Below are positions 24,479-34,106 of a stretch of 64,000 nucleotides of DNA, in pieces. The stretch's first letter is position 1, and every line of letters starts with the position of its first letter. The notes below the pieces were generated by a model. That model saw only the letters and a list, made by a program, of their open reading frames with translations. It did no database searches and was not told the origin of the DNA. This DNA is from Polymorphobacter multimanifer. GTDB taxonomy: Bacteria; Pseudomonadota; Alphaproteobacteria; Sphingomonadales; Sphingomonadaceae. The position numbers and the translations under genes are program-made. Location of the stretch: positions 62,001-126,000 of the forward strand of contig NZ_JACIIV010000001.1 of assembly GCF_014205635.1 (NCBI RefSeq). Direction: 5' to 3'.

Positions 24479-24806
24479 GCTTGGATACTCCCTGATACTG
24501 TTCGGGAGGTGCTGCCGATCACTTGAACGGGGTGAAGCCGGCGCACCGGCAGAACCCTGGCCGTGCGACTGACATGCATCCCCCTGGCCTGCCAACTGGT
24601 TGATTCCAGTCTGCGGACAACTTCGAACTACGTTTTGCATCGCGCCCGGATGCGGCTGCAGCGTGCTTTATTTTTTCGTCTTCATGGATTTCCTGTCGAG
24701 AATCGGACAGTTGCGCTAACGGCCGTGGCACTTTTCCGGGGAAAGCGTGTTGACCTCGGGAGGCGTGAGTCGAATATTCGGGCGCGTGTCGCGAGGGAGG
24801 CCAGAG
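24479..24806. other. Divergent intergenic region, adhesin and sensor kinase
   Basis: 328 bases without a credible gene. The left 140 bases serve the adhesin on the minus strand; no clear promoter is chosen there. The right part includes an AT-richer tract with a T6 run (24669-24677 region) and a promoter-like element before the CheB/CheR kinase gene. Confidence 0.5.
24750..24778 (+). promoter_or_regulatory. Candidate sigma-70-type promoter of the sensor kinase gene
   Basis: TTGACC (24750-24755), 17 bases, AATATT (24773-24778). The start codon lies 28 bases downstream, with a GGGAGG ribosome-binding site at a suitable distance. Found by eye only. Confidence 0.4.
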
Positions 24807-27800
24807 ATGCCGCGAACCGGCAAAGCGACACATGTTCCCATTTGTGGCATCGGGGCGTCGGCGGGCGGCGTGAAGGCATTGCGGGAGCTGCTGCGCGCAT
24901 TGCCTGACGATCTTGGCCTCGCCTATGTGGTCATCCTGCATCTTTCTCCCGATCATCCGAGCCAGATGCGCGAGATATTGGCGGCAGCGACGCGCATGGC
25001 GGTTCATCAGGTGACCGACACGCCGGTGCTGAAGGCGAATTGCGTGTATGTGATCCCGCCCGATCGCGAACTGGTGATCGAGGGGAACAAGGTGCATGCG
25101 CGCGCCTTCAGCCAGCCACGCGGGCGCAGGGCGCCGATCGACATGCTGTTCCGGTCGATTGCCGAAGGACGGGGTGACGGGCTGGCGCTGGTGCTGACCG
25201 GGGCCGGCTCGGACGGCGCGGCCGGTGTGGCGGCGATCAAGGAAGGCGGCGGCGTGATTCTGGTGCAGGATCCGGAGGAAGCCGAATTCCCGTCGATGCC
25301 GCAAAGCGCCATTGCCACGGGGCTTGCCGATTTCATTGCACCCATCGAGCGATTGGCCGATCTGGTGGCCGATATTGCGAGAAGCAAGGACGCGGTGCGG
25401 TCGCTCGATGCGGCCGGCAATGCCAATGACCTGCGGCGGATCGTGGGAATCTTGCGGGCACGCACGGGGCATGATTTTTCGGGGTACAAGCGCGCCACCG
25501 TATCTCGGGGTGCTGCGGCGAATGCAGGTGCGGCAGGTGAGGACGCTGCCGGACTATGCGCGGCTTGTGCAGGAAGCCCCGGAGGAGGCCGGTGCGCTGC
25601 TGAGCGACATGCTGATTTCGGTGACGCAGTTCTTTCGTGATCCAGAAGCCTTCGAGACGCTTGCGCTTGAAGTGATCGCGCCGCTTTTCGATGATGTGTC
25701 GGAGGAGGGGATAAGGGCCTGGGTGGCGGGATGTGCGACGGGCGAGGAGGCCTACAGCATCGCCATGCTTTTTGCCGAGGAGGCGACGCGGCGCAAGGTG
25801 CGGGTGCCGATCCAGATTTTCGCGACCGATCTCGATGATGATGCGCTGGCGGTGGCGCGGCGCGGCTATTATCCGGGCACCATCGAAGTGGATGTGTCCG
25901 ACGAGCGGCTCCAGCGTTTTTTCGTGCAGGAAGGCGAGGGCTATCGCATTCGCAAGGAGATCCGCGACATGGTGCTGTTCGCCGCACACAGCGTGTTGCG
26001 TGATCCGCCCTTCTTGCGGCTGGACCTCATAAGCTGCCGCAATCTTCTGATTTATGTCGAGCGGCCGCTGCAGGAGAAGCTGTGCTCGCTGTTCTATTAT
26101 GGCTTGCGGCAGCAGCGGTATCTGTTTCTCGGTTCTGCGGAGACTGCGGATGCGGAGCAGCAGCTTTTCACGCCGATGCACAGGGAAGCACGGCTCTATC
26201 AATCACGCGCGCAAGCGCCGCGCACCCTGCCGATCATTGCCGACGGCGCCAGCGCCGGGCGGCAGGAACTGCGGGCAAGTGATGCAGCGCCCGGTCCGGC
26301 GGGGCGCGATGCCAGCCCCGTCGTGCTTCACGAGGCAGCGCTGGAACAGGCGGCCCCGCCGAGCGTGCTGGTCGATGATGCGCACCGCATCCTGCACCTG
26401 TCGCCCGGTGCGGGACGTTTTATCCTTCATTCCGGGGGGGTGTTCAGCGGCCGGCTTTCTTCAGTGGTGCTACCCGAACTGCGGCTCGACCTTGGCCATG
26501 CGATCGAGCGTGCCACCGTGCGCAAGCTGCCGACACTCACGATCGGCGTTTCGGCCAGAGTCGATGGCATGCTGCGCCGCATTGCGTTGAATGTCAGCCC
26601 GGTGCCCTCGGAGGAAGGCCCTGCGACCCATGCGCTGGTGCTGTTTCTGGACGGCGGGCCGGAGCAGGACGAGGGGGACGCGGGGGACGCGGATGAAGCC
26701 GGTGTCGGCTTCGGGCGAATGCGGTCCGAACTCAGAAGTGCGAAGGAAGCCCTGGCGGTCAGCCGCGCCGAGCACGAGTTGGCAATGCAGGAATTGCGCG
26801 CGGCGAATGAGGAGCTGCAATCGATCAACGAGGAGTATCGATCGACCGCGGAGGAACTCGAGACCTCCAAGGAAGAGCTCCAATCGATGAACGAAGAGCT
26901 GCACACGGTGAACGCCGAGCTGAAGAAGAAACTGCAGAGCATTTCGACCGCGCATGACGACCTGCGCAACCTGACAGCGGCTACCGAGATCGGCACGCTG
27001 TTTCTTGATCGACAGCTCGGCATCCGCATGTTCACGCCGCCGATTGCCGATCTGTTCAATGTGACCGACAGTGACATCGGACGGCCACTGACCGACTTCA
27101 CCAACCGGCTGCGCAATCGCGCGATCGATGCCGATGTGCGCCGGGTGCTGGATGACCTGACGCCGCTCGAGGCCGAGATCGAAAGCGTTGACGGCCGCTG
27201 GCTGATGATGCGGGTGCGCCCCTATCGCACGGTCGAGGACCGGATCGACGGGGCGGTGGTCACGTTCATCGACATCGGCAGCCTGCGGAATGCGCAGTCG
27301 CGCGAGCTTGAGAGCGAGGCCAAGTATCGGCTGCTTTTCGATGCCATCGACCAGGGGTTCTGCGTCATCGAGATGATGATGGACGATGCCGGCAAGGCGG
27401 TCGACTATCGGTTCCTTGCGGTCAACCGCGCCTTTGCCGAGCAGACCGGCATTGCCGATGCCGTGGGGCGGACGATGCGCGAGATTGCTCCGACGCATGA
27501 AGACCAGTGGTTCGAGAATTATGCGCGGGTTGCGGAGACGCAGGTTCCGGAACAGCTGGAGGGACCGGCGGCGGCGCTGGGCCGCTATTTCGAAGTTCAT
27601 GCCTTTCCGTTCGGCGAGCCAGGCGAGCGGCAGGTGGGGGTTCTTTTCCAGGAGATCACCGAGCGGCGCCGCGCCGAAACCGAGCGCCAGATGCTGACGC
27701 TCGAACTGAGCCATCGGGTGAAGAACACGCTGGCGGTGGTACAGGCGCTCGCCAGCCAGACCAGCCGCAACATGACATCGGTCGAGCAGTTTCGCACGAC

Positions 27801-28269
27801 GTTCATCGGCCGGCTGCATGCGCTGGCGCGGGCGCATGACCTGCTGCTGGCGACGCAGTGGAACTCGGCCGACATCAAGAAGCTCGTCGAGACGGCGCTC
27901 GATGTTTATGCGACGGCCGGGGCCGATGCGATTTCGATCAAGGGGCAGCAGGTCGATCTCACGCCGAAGCAGGGGTTGGGACTTTCGCTGATCTTGCACG
28001 AGCTTTCGACGAATGCCGCCAAATATGGGGCGCTCTCGACGCCGGAAGGGCGGCTTTCGGTGCGTTGGGAAGTGATGAAGACCGATCTGATGCACGAAAT
28101 CGTGTTCGTGTGGGAGGAGCGCGGTGGCCCTGTGGTGTCTCCGCCAGCATCGCGGGGGTTTGGCACAAGGCTTATCGAGCGCGCCAGCCGCTTTGAAATG
28201 GGGGGAGAGGCGGAACTGAAGTTCGAGCCGGAGGGTTGTACCATGAACCTCTGCTTTTCAGTTGGCTAG
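24807..28269 (+). pseudogene. CheB-CheR-PAS-HWE sensor kinase fusion, broken by a frameshift
   Basis: The coding sequence runs as one fusion but shifts frame within GGGG at 25507-25510. Before it comes a CheB methylesterase domain with the catalytic triad S18 (GIGASAGG), H45 (ILHLSPDH) and D137 (LTGAGSDG). After it come CheR methyltransferase (ISVTQFFRDPEAF, AGCATGEEAYSIAM, LISCRNLLIY), a coiled coil (about 26760-26950), two PAS domains and an HWE-type histidine kinase (LSHRVKNTLAVVQ, HELSTNAAKYGALS). The break falls in the CheR N-terminal helices: removing one G yields KRATVSRVLRRMQV, matching the family. Without it, translation ends at 25638-25640. Sequencing error or a real lesion cannot be told apart. 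A response regulator follows 8 bases later. Confidence 0.85.
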
Positions 28270-28277
28270 GACGTGTG

Positions 28278-28670
28278 ATGTCAGTTTATCCGGAGTTGCA
28301 CGGGTGCCGCGTGCTTGTCGTTGAGGATGAGCTGCTGGTCGCCATGGCAGTGGAGGACCTGCTTACGGAGGAAGGCTGCGACGTGCTGGCGACAGCATCG
28401 ACGGTGAGCGAGGCGCTGAAGCGCGTTGAAGCCGACGGGCCGGCGCTCGTGATCCTGGATCGCAACCTGCATGGCGAGCGGACATCGGAGGTGGCTGTGG
28501 AGCTGACGCGCCGGCAGATCCCATTTGTCGTGATGACGGGCTATGTGAGCGGAATCTCGGATGATCCCACGATGGTAGGGGCGCCGCTGATCGCCAAGCC
28601 GTGGAACGAGGCGGCGCTGCTTTCAGGGATGCGGCAGGCACTGGTCGAGGGGCGCTCGGCTGAACGCTGA
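28278..28670 (+). CDS. Single-domain response regulator
   Basis: 130 residues of one receiver domain. It has the acidic pair E16/D17 (VVEDELLV), the phosphoacceptor D61 (LVILDRNLHGE), a T at VVMTGY and the conserved lysine in IAKPWN. There is no output domain, as in CheY-like partners of HWE/HisKA2 kinases. The gene lies 8 bases after the kinase stop, so it is the cognate regulator, receiving phosphate from the kinase or acting as a sink. Its reading frame is intact even though the kinase is interrupted. Confidence 0.93.
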   Translation: MSVYPELHGCRVLVVEDELLVAMAVEDLLTEEGCDVLATASTVSEALKRVEADGPALVILDRNLHGERTSEVAVELTRRQIPFVVMTGYVSGISDDPTMVGAPLIAKPWNEAALLSGMRQALVEGRSAER

Positions 28671-28674
28671 AGGG

Positions 28675-29655
28675 TTACAGTTCGATCCCGCGTGCGGGTT
28701 CGACACGGTTGTTGCGGATGCGGCGCGAAAAGCCGGGATCCGGGTGAGGGCCGGCAGCGACGGGGCCGATATGGCTGCGCGCCACCAGCGTTTCCAGCGG
28801 CACGCTGCGGCTGACGAACTCGCGCTCGCGGAGATATGACGGCAGCTTGCCGGGGAGCAGGATGCGCCAATCGAGCGCGATGCGCCGATCGAGCCGGTGC
28901 GCCATCGCATAGATGACCGTGGTGCAGTTGGTGGTGAGCGTGTGGTACCAGCGCGGGTTGGCGGCGAGCGTGTTGGCCACGGCGACATATTCGCCCAGCA
29001 GCGCGCGGGTGGTGGCCTGCTGCATGTCCAGCCGGAAGAGTCGCACATCCTCCCCGCGCACGGTGGCGCGAACCTTGACGATGTCGCGCTCGTCGGCGGC
29101 GATGACCGCGAGTTCATACTGCTTGAAGAAGCCGGCATAGGGCGAGTAGCTCTCGCCGCGCTGCTTGCGGATCTCGATCGAGAAGGCGAGGGGCAGGGAA
29201 TCGGTGAAGTTGAAGCTGATGATGGCGTGGGCGACCGACTCGCCCGACCAGTGGCTGAGGAAAAGATCGGTGCTGGTGAGGGCGGCGAGATTGTAGCGGC
29301 GGGTCTCCCAGCGCTGGTCGAAATCGGTTTCCGAGCGCCAGACGAAGTTGCGGACGTTCTGGACGGTGAGGATGTCGCCATCGATCTGTGCGGTGGCGAT
29401 GTGCGCCATGTCGGGCTGCCAGTCGCGGTCGTGGCTCGGGCGCAGCGTGGCCCACCACAGGCCGATGCCGAGCCAGAGCGTGGCGATGAGCAGCAGGCCA
29501 CGACGATTGCCGGGGAGCCAGAGCCAGCGGGCCGCGATGATGGTGGCGATGAGGAACAGCGCCACGGCGGCGATGCGCAGCGGGGTGGGGGCGGGGAGGC
29601 GATACCAGAGCGCGCCGCTGGCCCAGAGGCTGGCGGGGAGCAGCAGCAGCGACAC
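28675..29655 (-). CDS. DUF4105 membrane protein
   Basis: 326 residues from a GTG start. Three hydrophobic segments near the N-terminus (about 1-15, 24-42 and 52-70) precede a periplasmic DUF4105 domain (Lnb N-terminal periplasmic type), with VQNVRNFVWRSETDFDQRWETRRYNL, SFNFTDSLPLAFSIEIRKQRGESYSPYAGFFKQYEL, and NPRWYHTLTTNCTTVIYAM around a conserved cysteine. Function of the family is unproven; some relatives are tied to lipoprotein modification. The start is uncertain, as the hydrophobic frame extends about 8 codons upstream toward the metC-like stop. Confidence 0.85.
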   Translation of the reverse strand: MSLLLLPASLWASGALWYRLPAPTPLRIAAVALFLIATIIAARWLWLPGNRRGLLLIATLWLGIGLWWATLRPSHDRDWQPDMAHIATAQIDGDILTVQNVRNFVWRSETDFDQRWETRRYNLAALTSTDLFLSHWSGESVAHAIISFNFTDSLPLAFSIEIRKQRGESYSPYAGFFKQYELAVIAADERDIVKVRATVRGEDVRLFRLDMQQATTRALLGEYVAVANTLAANPRWYHTLTTNCTTVIYAMAHRLDRRIALDWRILLPGKLPSYLREREFVSRSVPLETLVARSHIGPVAAGPHPDPGFSRRIRNNRVEPARGIEL

Positions 29656-29678
29656 CAGCCCGAGCAGGACGAAGCGCG

Positions 29679-30884
29679 TCAGGCGAATTGGGCCTGATAG
29701 CGGGTGAGGCCGGCTTCGAGATCGGCGATGAGATCGGCTGCGTCTTCGAGGCCGATGCTGAGGCGGACGAGGGGGCCTGGGAAGGCGGTGCGGGTGGAGC
29801 TGCGGCAGCCTGCGAGATCGACGGGGAGGGCGAGCGATTCATAGCCGCCCCAGGAGAAGCCCATGCCGAAGTGGTGGAGGCCATCGAGGAAGGTCGCGAG
29901 ATCGGCGCGGGTGCCGCGCTTCAGCACGAAGGCGAACAGGCCGGTGGCGCCGCTGAAATCGCGGGTGAAGAGGGCGTGATCGGGGTGCGAGGGCAGGGCC
30001 GGGTGGAGCACGCTGTGGACGGCGGGATGGGCTTCGAGCCAGCGGGCGACGGCGAGGGCGCTGGCTTCGTGGCGATCGAGGCGCAGGCCGAGCGTGCGGA
30101 GGCCGCGCAGTGCAAGCGCGGCATCATCGGGGGAGACGTTCATGCCGAGGCGGTAGTGGGCGCGGCAGAGGCGGGGCCACAGTGCTGCGGTGGCGGTTGC
30201 GGAGCCCATCATCACGTCCGAATGGCCGCCGACATATTTGGTGAGCGCCTGGATGCTGATGTCGACGCCCAGCGCCAGCGGCTGCAGCCGGAGCGGGGTC
30301 GCCCAGGTGTTGTCGAGGATGGTGGTGATGCCGCGCGCCTTTGCGGTGGCAGTGATAGCGGGCAAATCGTGCACCTCGAAGGTGAGCGAGCCGGGGCTTT
30401 CCAGCAGGATGGCGCGGGTTTCTGGCGTGAAGTCCGAGGTGATGTGGCAAGTGCGCGGGTCGAAATAGCGGGTGGTGATGCCGAGTGGCTTGAGCAGTTG
30501 GTCGGCAAAAAGTCGGGTGGGCTCATAGGCGCTGTCGGTGACGAGGAGTTCGTCGCCGGCCTTGAGGACGGCGAGGAGGGCGGTGCTGATGGCGGCGACG
30601 CCCGAGGGGTAGAGTTTTGTGCCGGCGGCGCCGGGCTCGAGCGAGGTGAGGGCGTCTTCGAGCGCCCAGATGCCTGGCGTGCCGCGGCGACCGTAATAAA
30701 GGCCTGAATCGGGGGCCCTGATGGCGGCATCGAGGGCAGCGAGGGTGGGGAAAAGGATGGTGGAGGCGCGCGCCACCGGCGGATTGACGAAGCGCGCGGT
30801 GGCGCGCGGTTCGCGGCCGGCGGTGGCGAGGCGGGTGCCGAGCCCGAGCGCCGACAGATCGGCCGGGGGCTGGCGGCGCGGCAT
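29679..30884 (-). CDS. metC: Cystathionine beta-lyase-like PLP enzyme
   Basis: 401 residues of the Cys/Met-metabolism PLP family. Landmarks are YYGRRGTPGIWALEDALTSLEPG, YPSGVAAISTALLAVLKAGDELLVTDSAYEPTR, the Asp in ILDNTWATP, and the PLP-binding lysine K216 in SIQALTKYVGGHSD. GMGFSWGGYESLALP near the C-terminus favours cystathionine beta-lyase over gamma-synthase. It converts cystathionine to homocysteine, pyruvate and ammonia. Its start shares one base with the stop of sseA, so both are cotranscribed. The distinction from other trans-sulfuration lyases is not certain by sequence alone. Confidence 0.88.
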   Translation of the reverse strand: MPRRQPPADLSALGLGTRLATAGREPRATARFVNPPVARASTILFPTLAALDAAIRAPDSGLYYGRRGTPGIWALEDALTSLEPGAAGTKLYPSGVAAISTALLAVLKAGDELLVTDSAYEPTRLFADQLLKPLGITTRYFDPRTCHITSDFTPETRAILLESPGSLTFEVHDLPAITATAKARGITTILDNTWATPLRLQPLALGVDISIQALTKYVGGHSDVMMGSATATAALWPRLCRAHYRLGMNVSPDDAALALRGLRTLGLRLDRHEASALAVARWLEAHPAVHSVLHPALPSHPDHALFTRDFSGATGLFAFVLKRGTRADLATFLDGLHHFGMGFSWGGYESLALPVDLAGCRSSTRTAFPGPLVRLSIGLEDAADLIADLEAGLTRYQAQFA

Positions 30885-31735
30885 CAGCCGCCGCTGGCCG
30901 AACCGGTGACCACCGGCGTGTTGGGCGAGGCGCCCCATTCGGACCAGCTGCCGTCGTAGATCGCCATGGCGGGGTGGCCGAGCATTGCTGCGGCGAAGGC
31001 AAGGGTGGCCGAGGTCACGCCCGAGCCGCAGGTGCCGACGATGGGTTTTTCAAGGTCGATTCCGGCTTCGTCGAAGGCGGCCTTGATCTCCGGCAGGGAC
31101 TTGTAGGTGCCTTCAGGCGTGAACAGCCGGTCGAAGGGGAGCGACTTCGAGCCGGGGATGTGGCCGCTGCGCAGATCGGCGCGGGGCTCGGGCTCGGTGC
31201 CGAGGAAGCGGCCCTCCGAGCGGGCATCGACGACCTGTTCGCCCTTGGTGCGGAGATTGTCGATCATCGCCTTCATGTCGCGCACCAGGCTCTTGTCGGC
31301 CCAGACGGTGAAGTGGCGGTGGCGGACGACTGGCTTGCCGCTTTCGGTGGCGCGGCCCTCGGCCTGCCACTTCTGAAAGCCGCCATCGAGGATGGCGACT
31401 TCGTGCGCGCCGAACAGGCTGAGCATCCACCAGACGCGGGCGGCGGAACGCAGCGGCGAATTGTCGTAGACGATGATGCGGCTGCCATCGCCGAGGCCGA
31501 GCGCCTGCATGCGGCTGGCGAATTTTTCGGCCGTGGGGAGCATGTGCGGCAGCGGGGAGCTGGTGTCGGACACTTCGTCGATATCGAAGAACACCGCACC
31601 CGGAATGTGTGCGGCTTCGAACTCGGCGCGGGCGTTGCGGCCATGCGGCGCCAGGAACATGCTCGCGTCGATGATGCGCAGATCGGTTTTGCCGAGCTCG
31701 GCTGCGAGCCAATCGGTGCTGACCAGAAGGTTCAT
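30884..31735 (-). CDS. sseA: 3-mercaptopyruvate sulfurtransferase
   Basis: 283 residues with two rhodanese domains. The first is non-catalytic and carries the substrate-contact [28 protein letters not shown] block. The second has the active-site cysteine C236 in [10 protein letters not shown], the CGSGVT loop typical of mercaptopyruvate rather than thiosulfate sulfurtransferases. It transfers sulfur from 3-mercaptopyruvate to thiol acceptors. It is divergent from queF and followed by a cystathionine lyase, forming a sulfur-amino-acid pair. A GTG two codons upstream is a possible alternative start. Confidence 0.94.
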   Translation of the reverse strand: MNLLVSTDWLAAELGKTDLRIIDASMFLAPHGRNARAEFEAAHIPGAVFFDIDEVSDTSSPLPHMLPTAEKFASRMQALGLGDGSRIIVYDNSPLRSAARVWWMLSLFGAHEVAILDGGFQKWQAEGRATESGKPVVRHRHFTVWADKSLVRDMKAMIDNLRTKGEQVVDARSEGRFLGTEPEPRADLRSGHIPGSKSLPFDRLFTPEGTYKSLPEIKAAFDEAGIDLEKPIVGTCGSGVTSATLAFAAAMLGHPAMAIYDGSWSEWGASPNTPVVTGSASGG

Positions 31736-31780
31736 TGTCACTACTCCCCGAGCTTACCGTCCGCGCGATGCTTTGGAGGG

Positions 31781-31811
31781 GTGACATAAGTGCGTCGTGT
31801 CGGCATGTCAC
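31781..31811. promoter_or_regulatory. Inverted repeat between sseA and queF
   Basis: GTGACAT (31781-31787) and ATGTCAC (31805-31811) form a perfect 7-bp dyad across 17 bases, 34 bases before the queF start. It may be an operator in the divergent promoter region or a leader hairpin. It does not resemble a preQ1 riboswitch. Confidence 0.35.
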
Positions 31812-31845
31812 CATGACAATTCCGCTGTACCCCAAGGATTTTTGC

Positions 31846-32295
31846 ATGACCGACACTTTGCATCTGGGAAAGGCATCGAGTCTGCCCGCTTCGCCCGACG
31901 CTGCGGTGCTCGATTTCCCGGTCAATCCGCGACCGGGGCTCGATTATCTGGTGCGTTTTGCAGTGCCCGAATTCACCTCGCTGTGCCCGGTAACGGGCGC
32001 GCCGGACTTTGCGCATCTGGTGATCGATTATGTGCCGGGCGAGCGGATCGTCGAATCCAAGTCGCTCAAGCTCTGGCTCGGATCGTTTCGCAACCATGCC
32101 GGCTTTCATGAGGATGTGACGGTGGGGATCGGTGCGCGGCTGGTGGCCGAGATGTCACCGAAGTGGCTGCGCATCGGCGGCTATTGGTATCCGCGCGGCG
32201 GCATTCCGATCGATGTGTTCTGGCAATCGGGGCCGGTGCCGGACGGGCTGTGGCTGCCCGACCAGGGTGTTTCGGGTTATCGGGGGAGGGGTTGA
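31846..32295 (+). CDS. queF: NADPH-dependent preQ0 reductase
   Basis: Reduces 7-cyano-7-deazaguanine (preQ0) to preQ1 in queuosine synthesis, with four electrons from two NADPH. It has 149 residues, the short YkvM-type unimodular form. Key residues are visible: catalytic C47 in [19 protein letters not shown] with D54, and the NADPH-binding block with [33 protein letters not shown] precedes the ATG; a longer in-frame start ([11 protein letters not shown]) lies 11 codons upstream but adds nothing conserved. The stop overlaps the next start by one base. QueC and QueE are at 36.5-37.8 kb in another operon. Confidence 0.96.
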   Translation: MTDTLHLGKASSLPASPDAAVLDFPVNPRPGLDYLVRFAVPEFTSLCPVTGAPDFAHLVIDYVPGERIVESKSLKLWLGSFRNHAGFHEDVTVGIGARLVAEMSPKWLRIGGYWYPRGGIPIDVFWQSGPVPDGLWLPDQGVSGYRGRG

Positions 32296-34013
32296 TGCGG
32301 ACTTTTCTGGCAGCTCTGCTGCTCATGCCGGCGGCGGTGCAGGCGCAAGGTGCTGATGCGCAGCTGAAGGCGATCTATGAGGCGGAATGGGCGTGGCGCG
32401 GCGCCGAGTTCGGCCAGGTGCAGGATGGGCTGCGCAGCAAGCCGGGGCCGAAGTTTGCCGGGCAGACGCCGGCGGACTGGGACCGCCGCAAGGTACATTG
32501 GCAGGGCGTGCTGAAAGCGCTGGACGCGGTGCCGACCGAGGGGCTGTCTCGCGAGGAGCGGCTGAACAAGGCGGTGCTGAGCGAGCTCATTCGGGCGGAT
32601 GTGGCGAACATCGGCTGGCGGACCTATGAGGCGCCGCTCAACAGCGATTCGTTCTTCTGGGGGCGGGTGAAGCCATATTCGGCGCTCGATGGCGTGGAAG
32701 ATTACCGGCGCTATCTCGGGCGGCTCGGCGATGTGGGGCGGTTCTTCGACGAGAATATCGCCAACATGCGTGCCGGGATGAAGCGCGGCTATACGGTGCC
32801 GCGTGTATCGCTGACCGGACGCGACAAGACGATCGAGCCTTTTGTGGTGAGCGGGGCGGAAAACCCGCTGATGGAGCCGTTTGCGCGGATGCCGGATTCG
32901 ATTCCGGCCGAGGAACAGGCGAAGCTGCGCGCCGAGGCGCAGCGGCTCGTCGATGGCGTGGCGGCGCCTGCGTTTGCCAGGCTGCTGGGGTTCATGCGGA
33001 CCGAATATATGCCGGCGGCGCGGACGAGCATTGCGGCGAGTGCGCTGCCCGATGGGGCGGCGTTCTATGAGGATCAGATCAGGGAGTATACGACGCTCGA
33101 CCTGACCGCCGACGAGATCCATGCGATCGGGCTGACGGAGGTGGCGCGGATCGATGCCGACATGAAGGCGACGATTGCGCAGACGGGGTTCAAGGGGAGT
33201 TTCCCCGAGTTTCTGCAGTTCTTGCGCACCGATCCGCAATTCTATGCGCGAAGCCCACGCGAGTTGCTGGGCCATGCCGCCTATGCCGCGAAGCGAATGG
33301 ACGGCAAGCTGAAGGACGTGTTCACGACGCTGCCGCGGTTCCGGTTCACGATCGTGCCGGTGCCCGATGCGATTGCGCCGATCTATACGTCGGGGCGCGG
33401 TGGCCTCGCGGCGTGCCAGTTCAACACCTATGACCTGAAATCGCGGCCGCTCTACAATCTGACGGCGCTGGTGCTGCACGAGTGCGCGCCGGGGCACAGC
33501 CACCAGGCGGCGATGGCGCTGGAGGCACCCGACCGGCCGGCGTTCCGGCGCGAGAGCTATTTCTCGGGCTATGGCGAGGGCTGGGGGCTTTACACCGAGT
33601 GGCTGGGGACGAAGCTCGGCATGTACGAGACGCCGTATGAGGAATTCGGCCGCGAGACGTTCGAGATGTGGCGCGCGGTGCGGCTGGTGATCGACACCGG
33701 CATGCATTCCAAGGGCTGGAGCCGCGAACAGGCGATCGAGTATCTGGCGTCGCACACCGCACTTGCGCGGCTCGATGTGGAGAATGAGGTCGACCGCTAC
33801 ATCAGCTGGCCGGGGCAGGCGCTGGCCTACAAGCTGGGCGAGCTGCGCATCCGGGCGCTGCGGGCGGAAGCGGAAGCGGCATTGGGGTCGAAGTTCGACC
33901 AGCGGCCGTTCCATGATGCGCTGCTGAATATGGGGAGTGTGCCGCTGCCGGTGATGGAAAGCGAGATGCGGGCGTGGATTGCGGCGGAGAAGGGCAAGAC
34001 CAGCGTACAATAG
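32295..34013 (+). CDS. Secreted DUF885 metallopeptidase-like protein
   Basis: 572 residues. A signal peptide ([18 protein letters not shown]) is followed by a DUF885 domain over the whole chain. The zinc-binding helix HECAPGH (H395, E396, H401) is present in the family position, with the downstream glutamate likely in the YGEGWGLYTEWLG block, as in carboxypeptidase-like relatives. Such proteins are predicted periplasmic peptidases with no proven substrate. The ATG overlaps the queF stop by one base (TGATG), so the two are translationally coupled, although no functional link with queuosine is known. Confidence 0.88.
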   Translation: MRTFLAALLLMPAAVQAQGADAQLKAIYEAEWAWRGAEFGQVQDGLRSKPGPKFAGQTPADWDRRKVHWQGVLKALDAVPTEGLSREERLNKAVLSELIRADVANIGWRTYEAPLNSDSFFWGRVKPYSALDGVEDYRRYLGRLGDVGRFFDENIANMRAGMKRGYTVPRVSLTGRDKTIEPFVVSGAENPLMEPFARMPDSIPAEEQAKLRAEAQRLVDGVAAPAFARLLGFMRTEYMPAARTSIAASALPDGAAFYEDQIREYTTLDLTADEIHAIGLTEVARIDADMKATIAQTGFKGSFPEFLQFLRTDPQFYARSPRELLGHAAYAAKRMDGKLKDVFTTLPRFRFTIVPVPDAIAPIYTSGRGGLAACQFNTYDLKSRPLYNLTALVLHECAPGHSHQAAMALEAPDRPAFRRESYFSGYGEGWGLYTEWLGTKLGMYETPYEEFGRETFEMWRAVRLVIDTGMHSKGWSREQAIEYLASHTALARLDVENEVDRYISWPGQALAYKLGELRIRALRAEAEAALGSKFDQRPFHDALLNMGSVPLPVMESEMRAWIAAEKGKTSVQ

Positions 34014-34106
34014 TTCGCAGCATGGTGTCGCAGCTTGCGGCCGATCTTGTGTTTCGGTGACTTTCTGGCATCCTCGGCATCTGGATTTGATGCGGAGTTG
34101 CTTGTG

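Noticed and set aside
22643-24526. Gly-rich 627-codon frame on the plus strand
   Set aside because: Complement of the adhesin head repeats; the regular pattern follows from the repeat and not from selection.
31740-31845. preQ1 riboswitch before queF
   Set aside because: The region has a 7-bp dyad but not the conserved stem, A-rich tail and pseudoknot of preQ1 classes.
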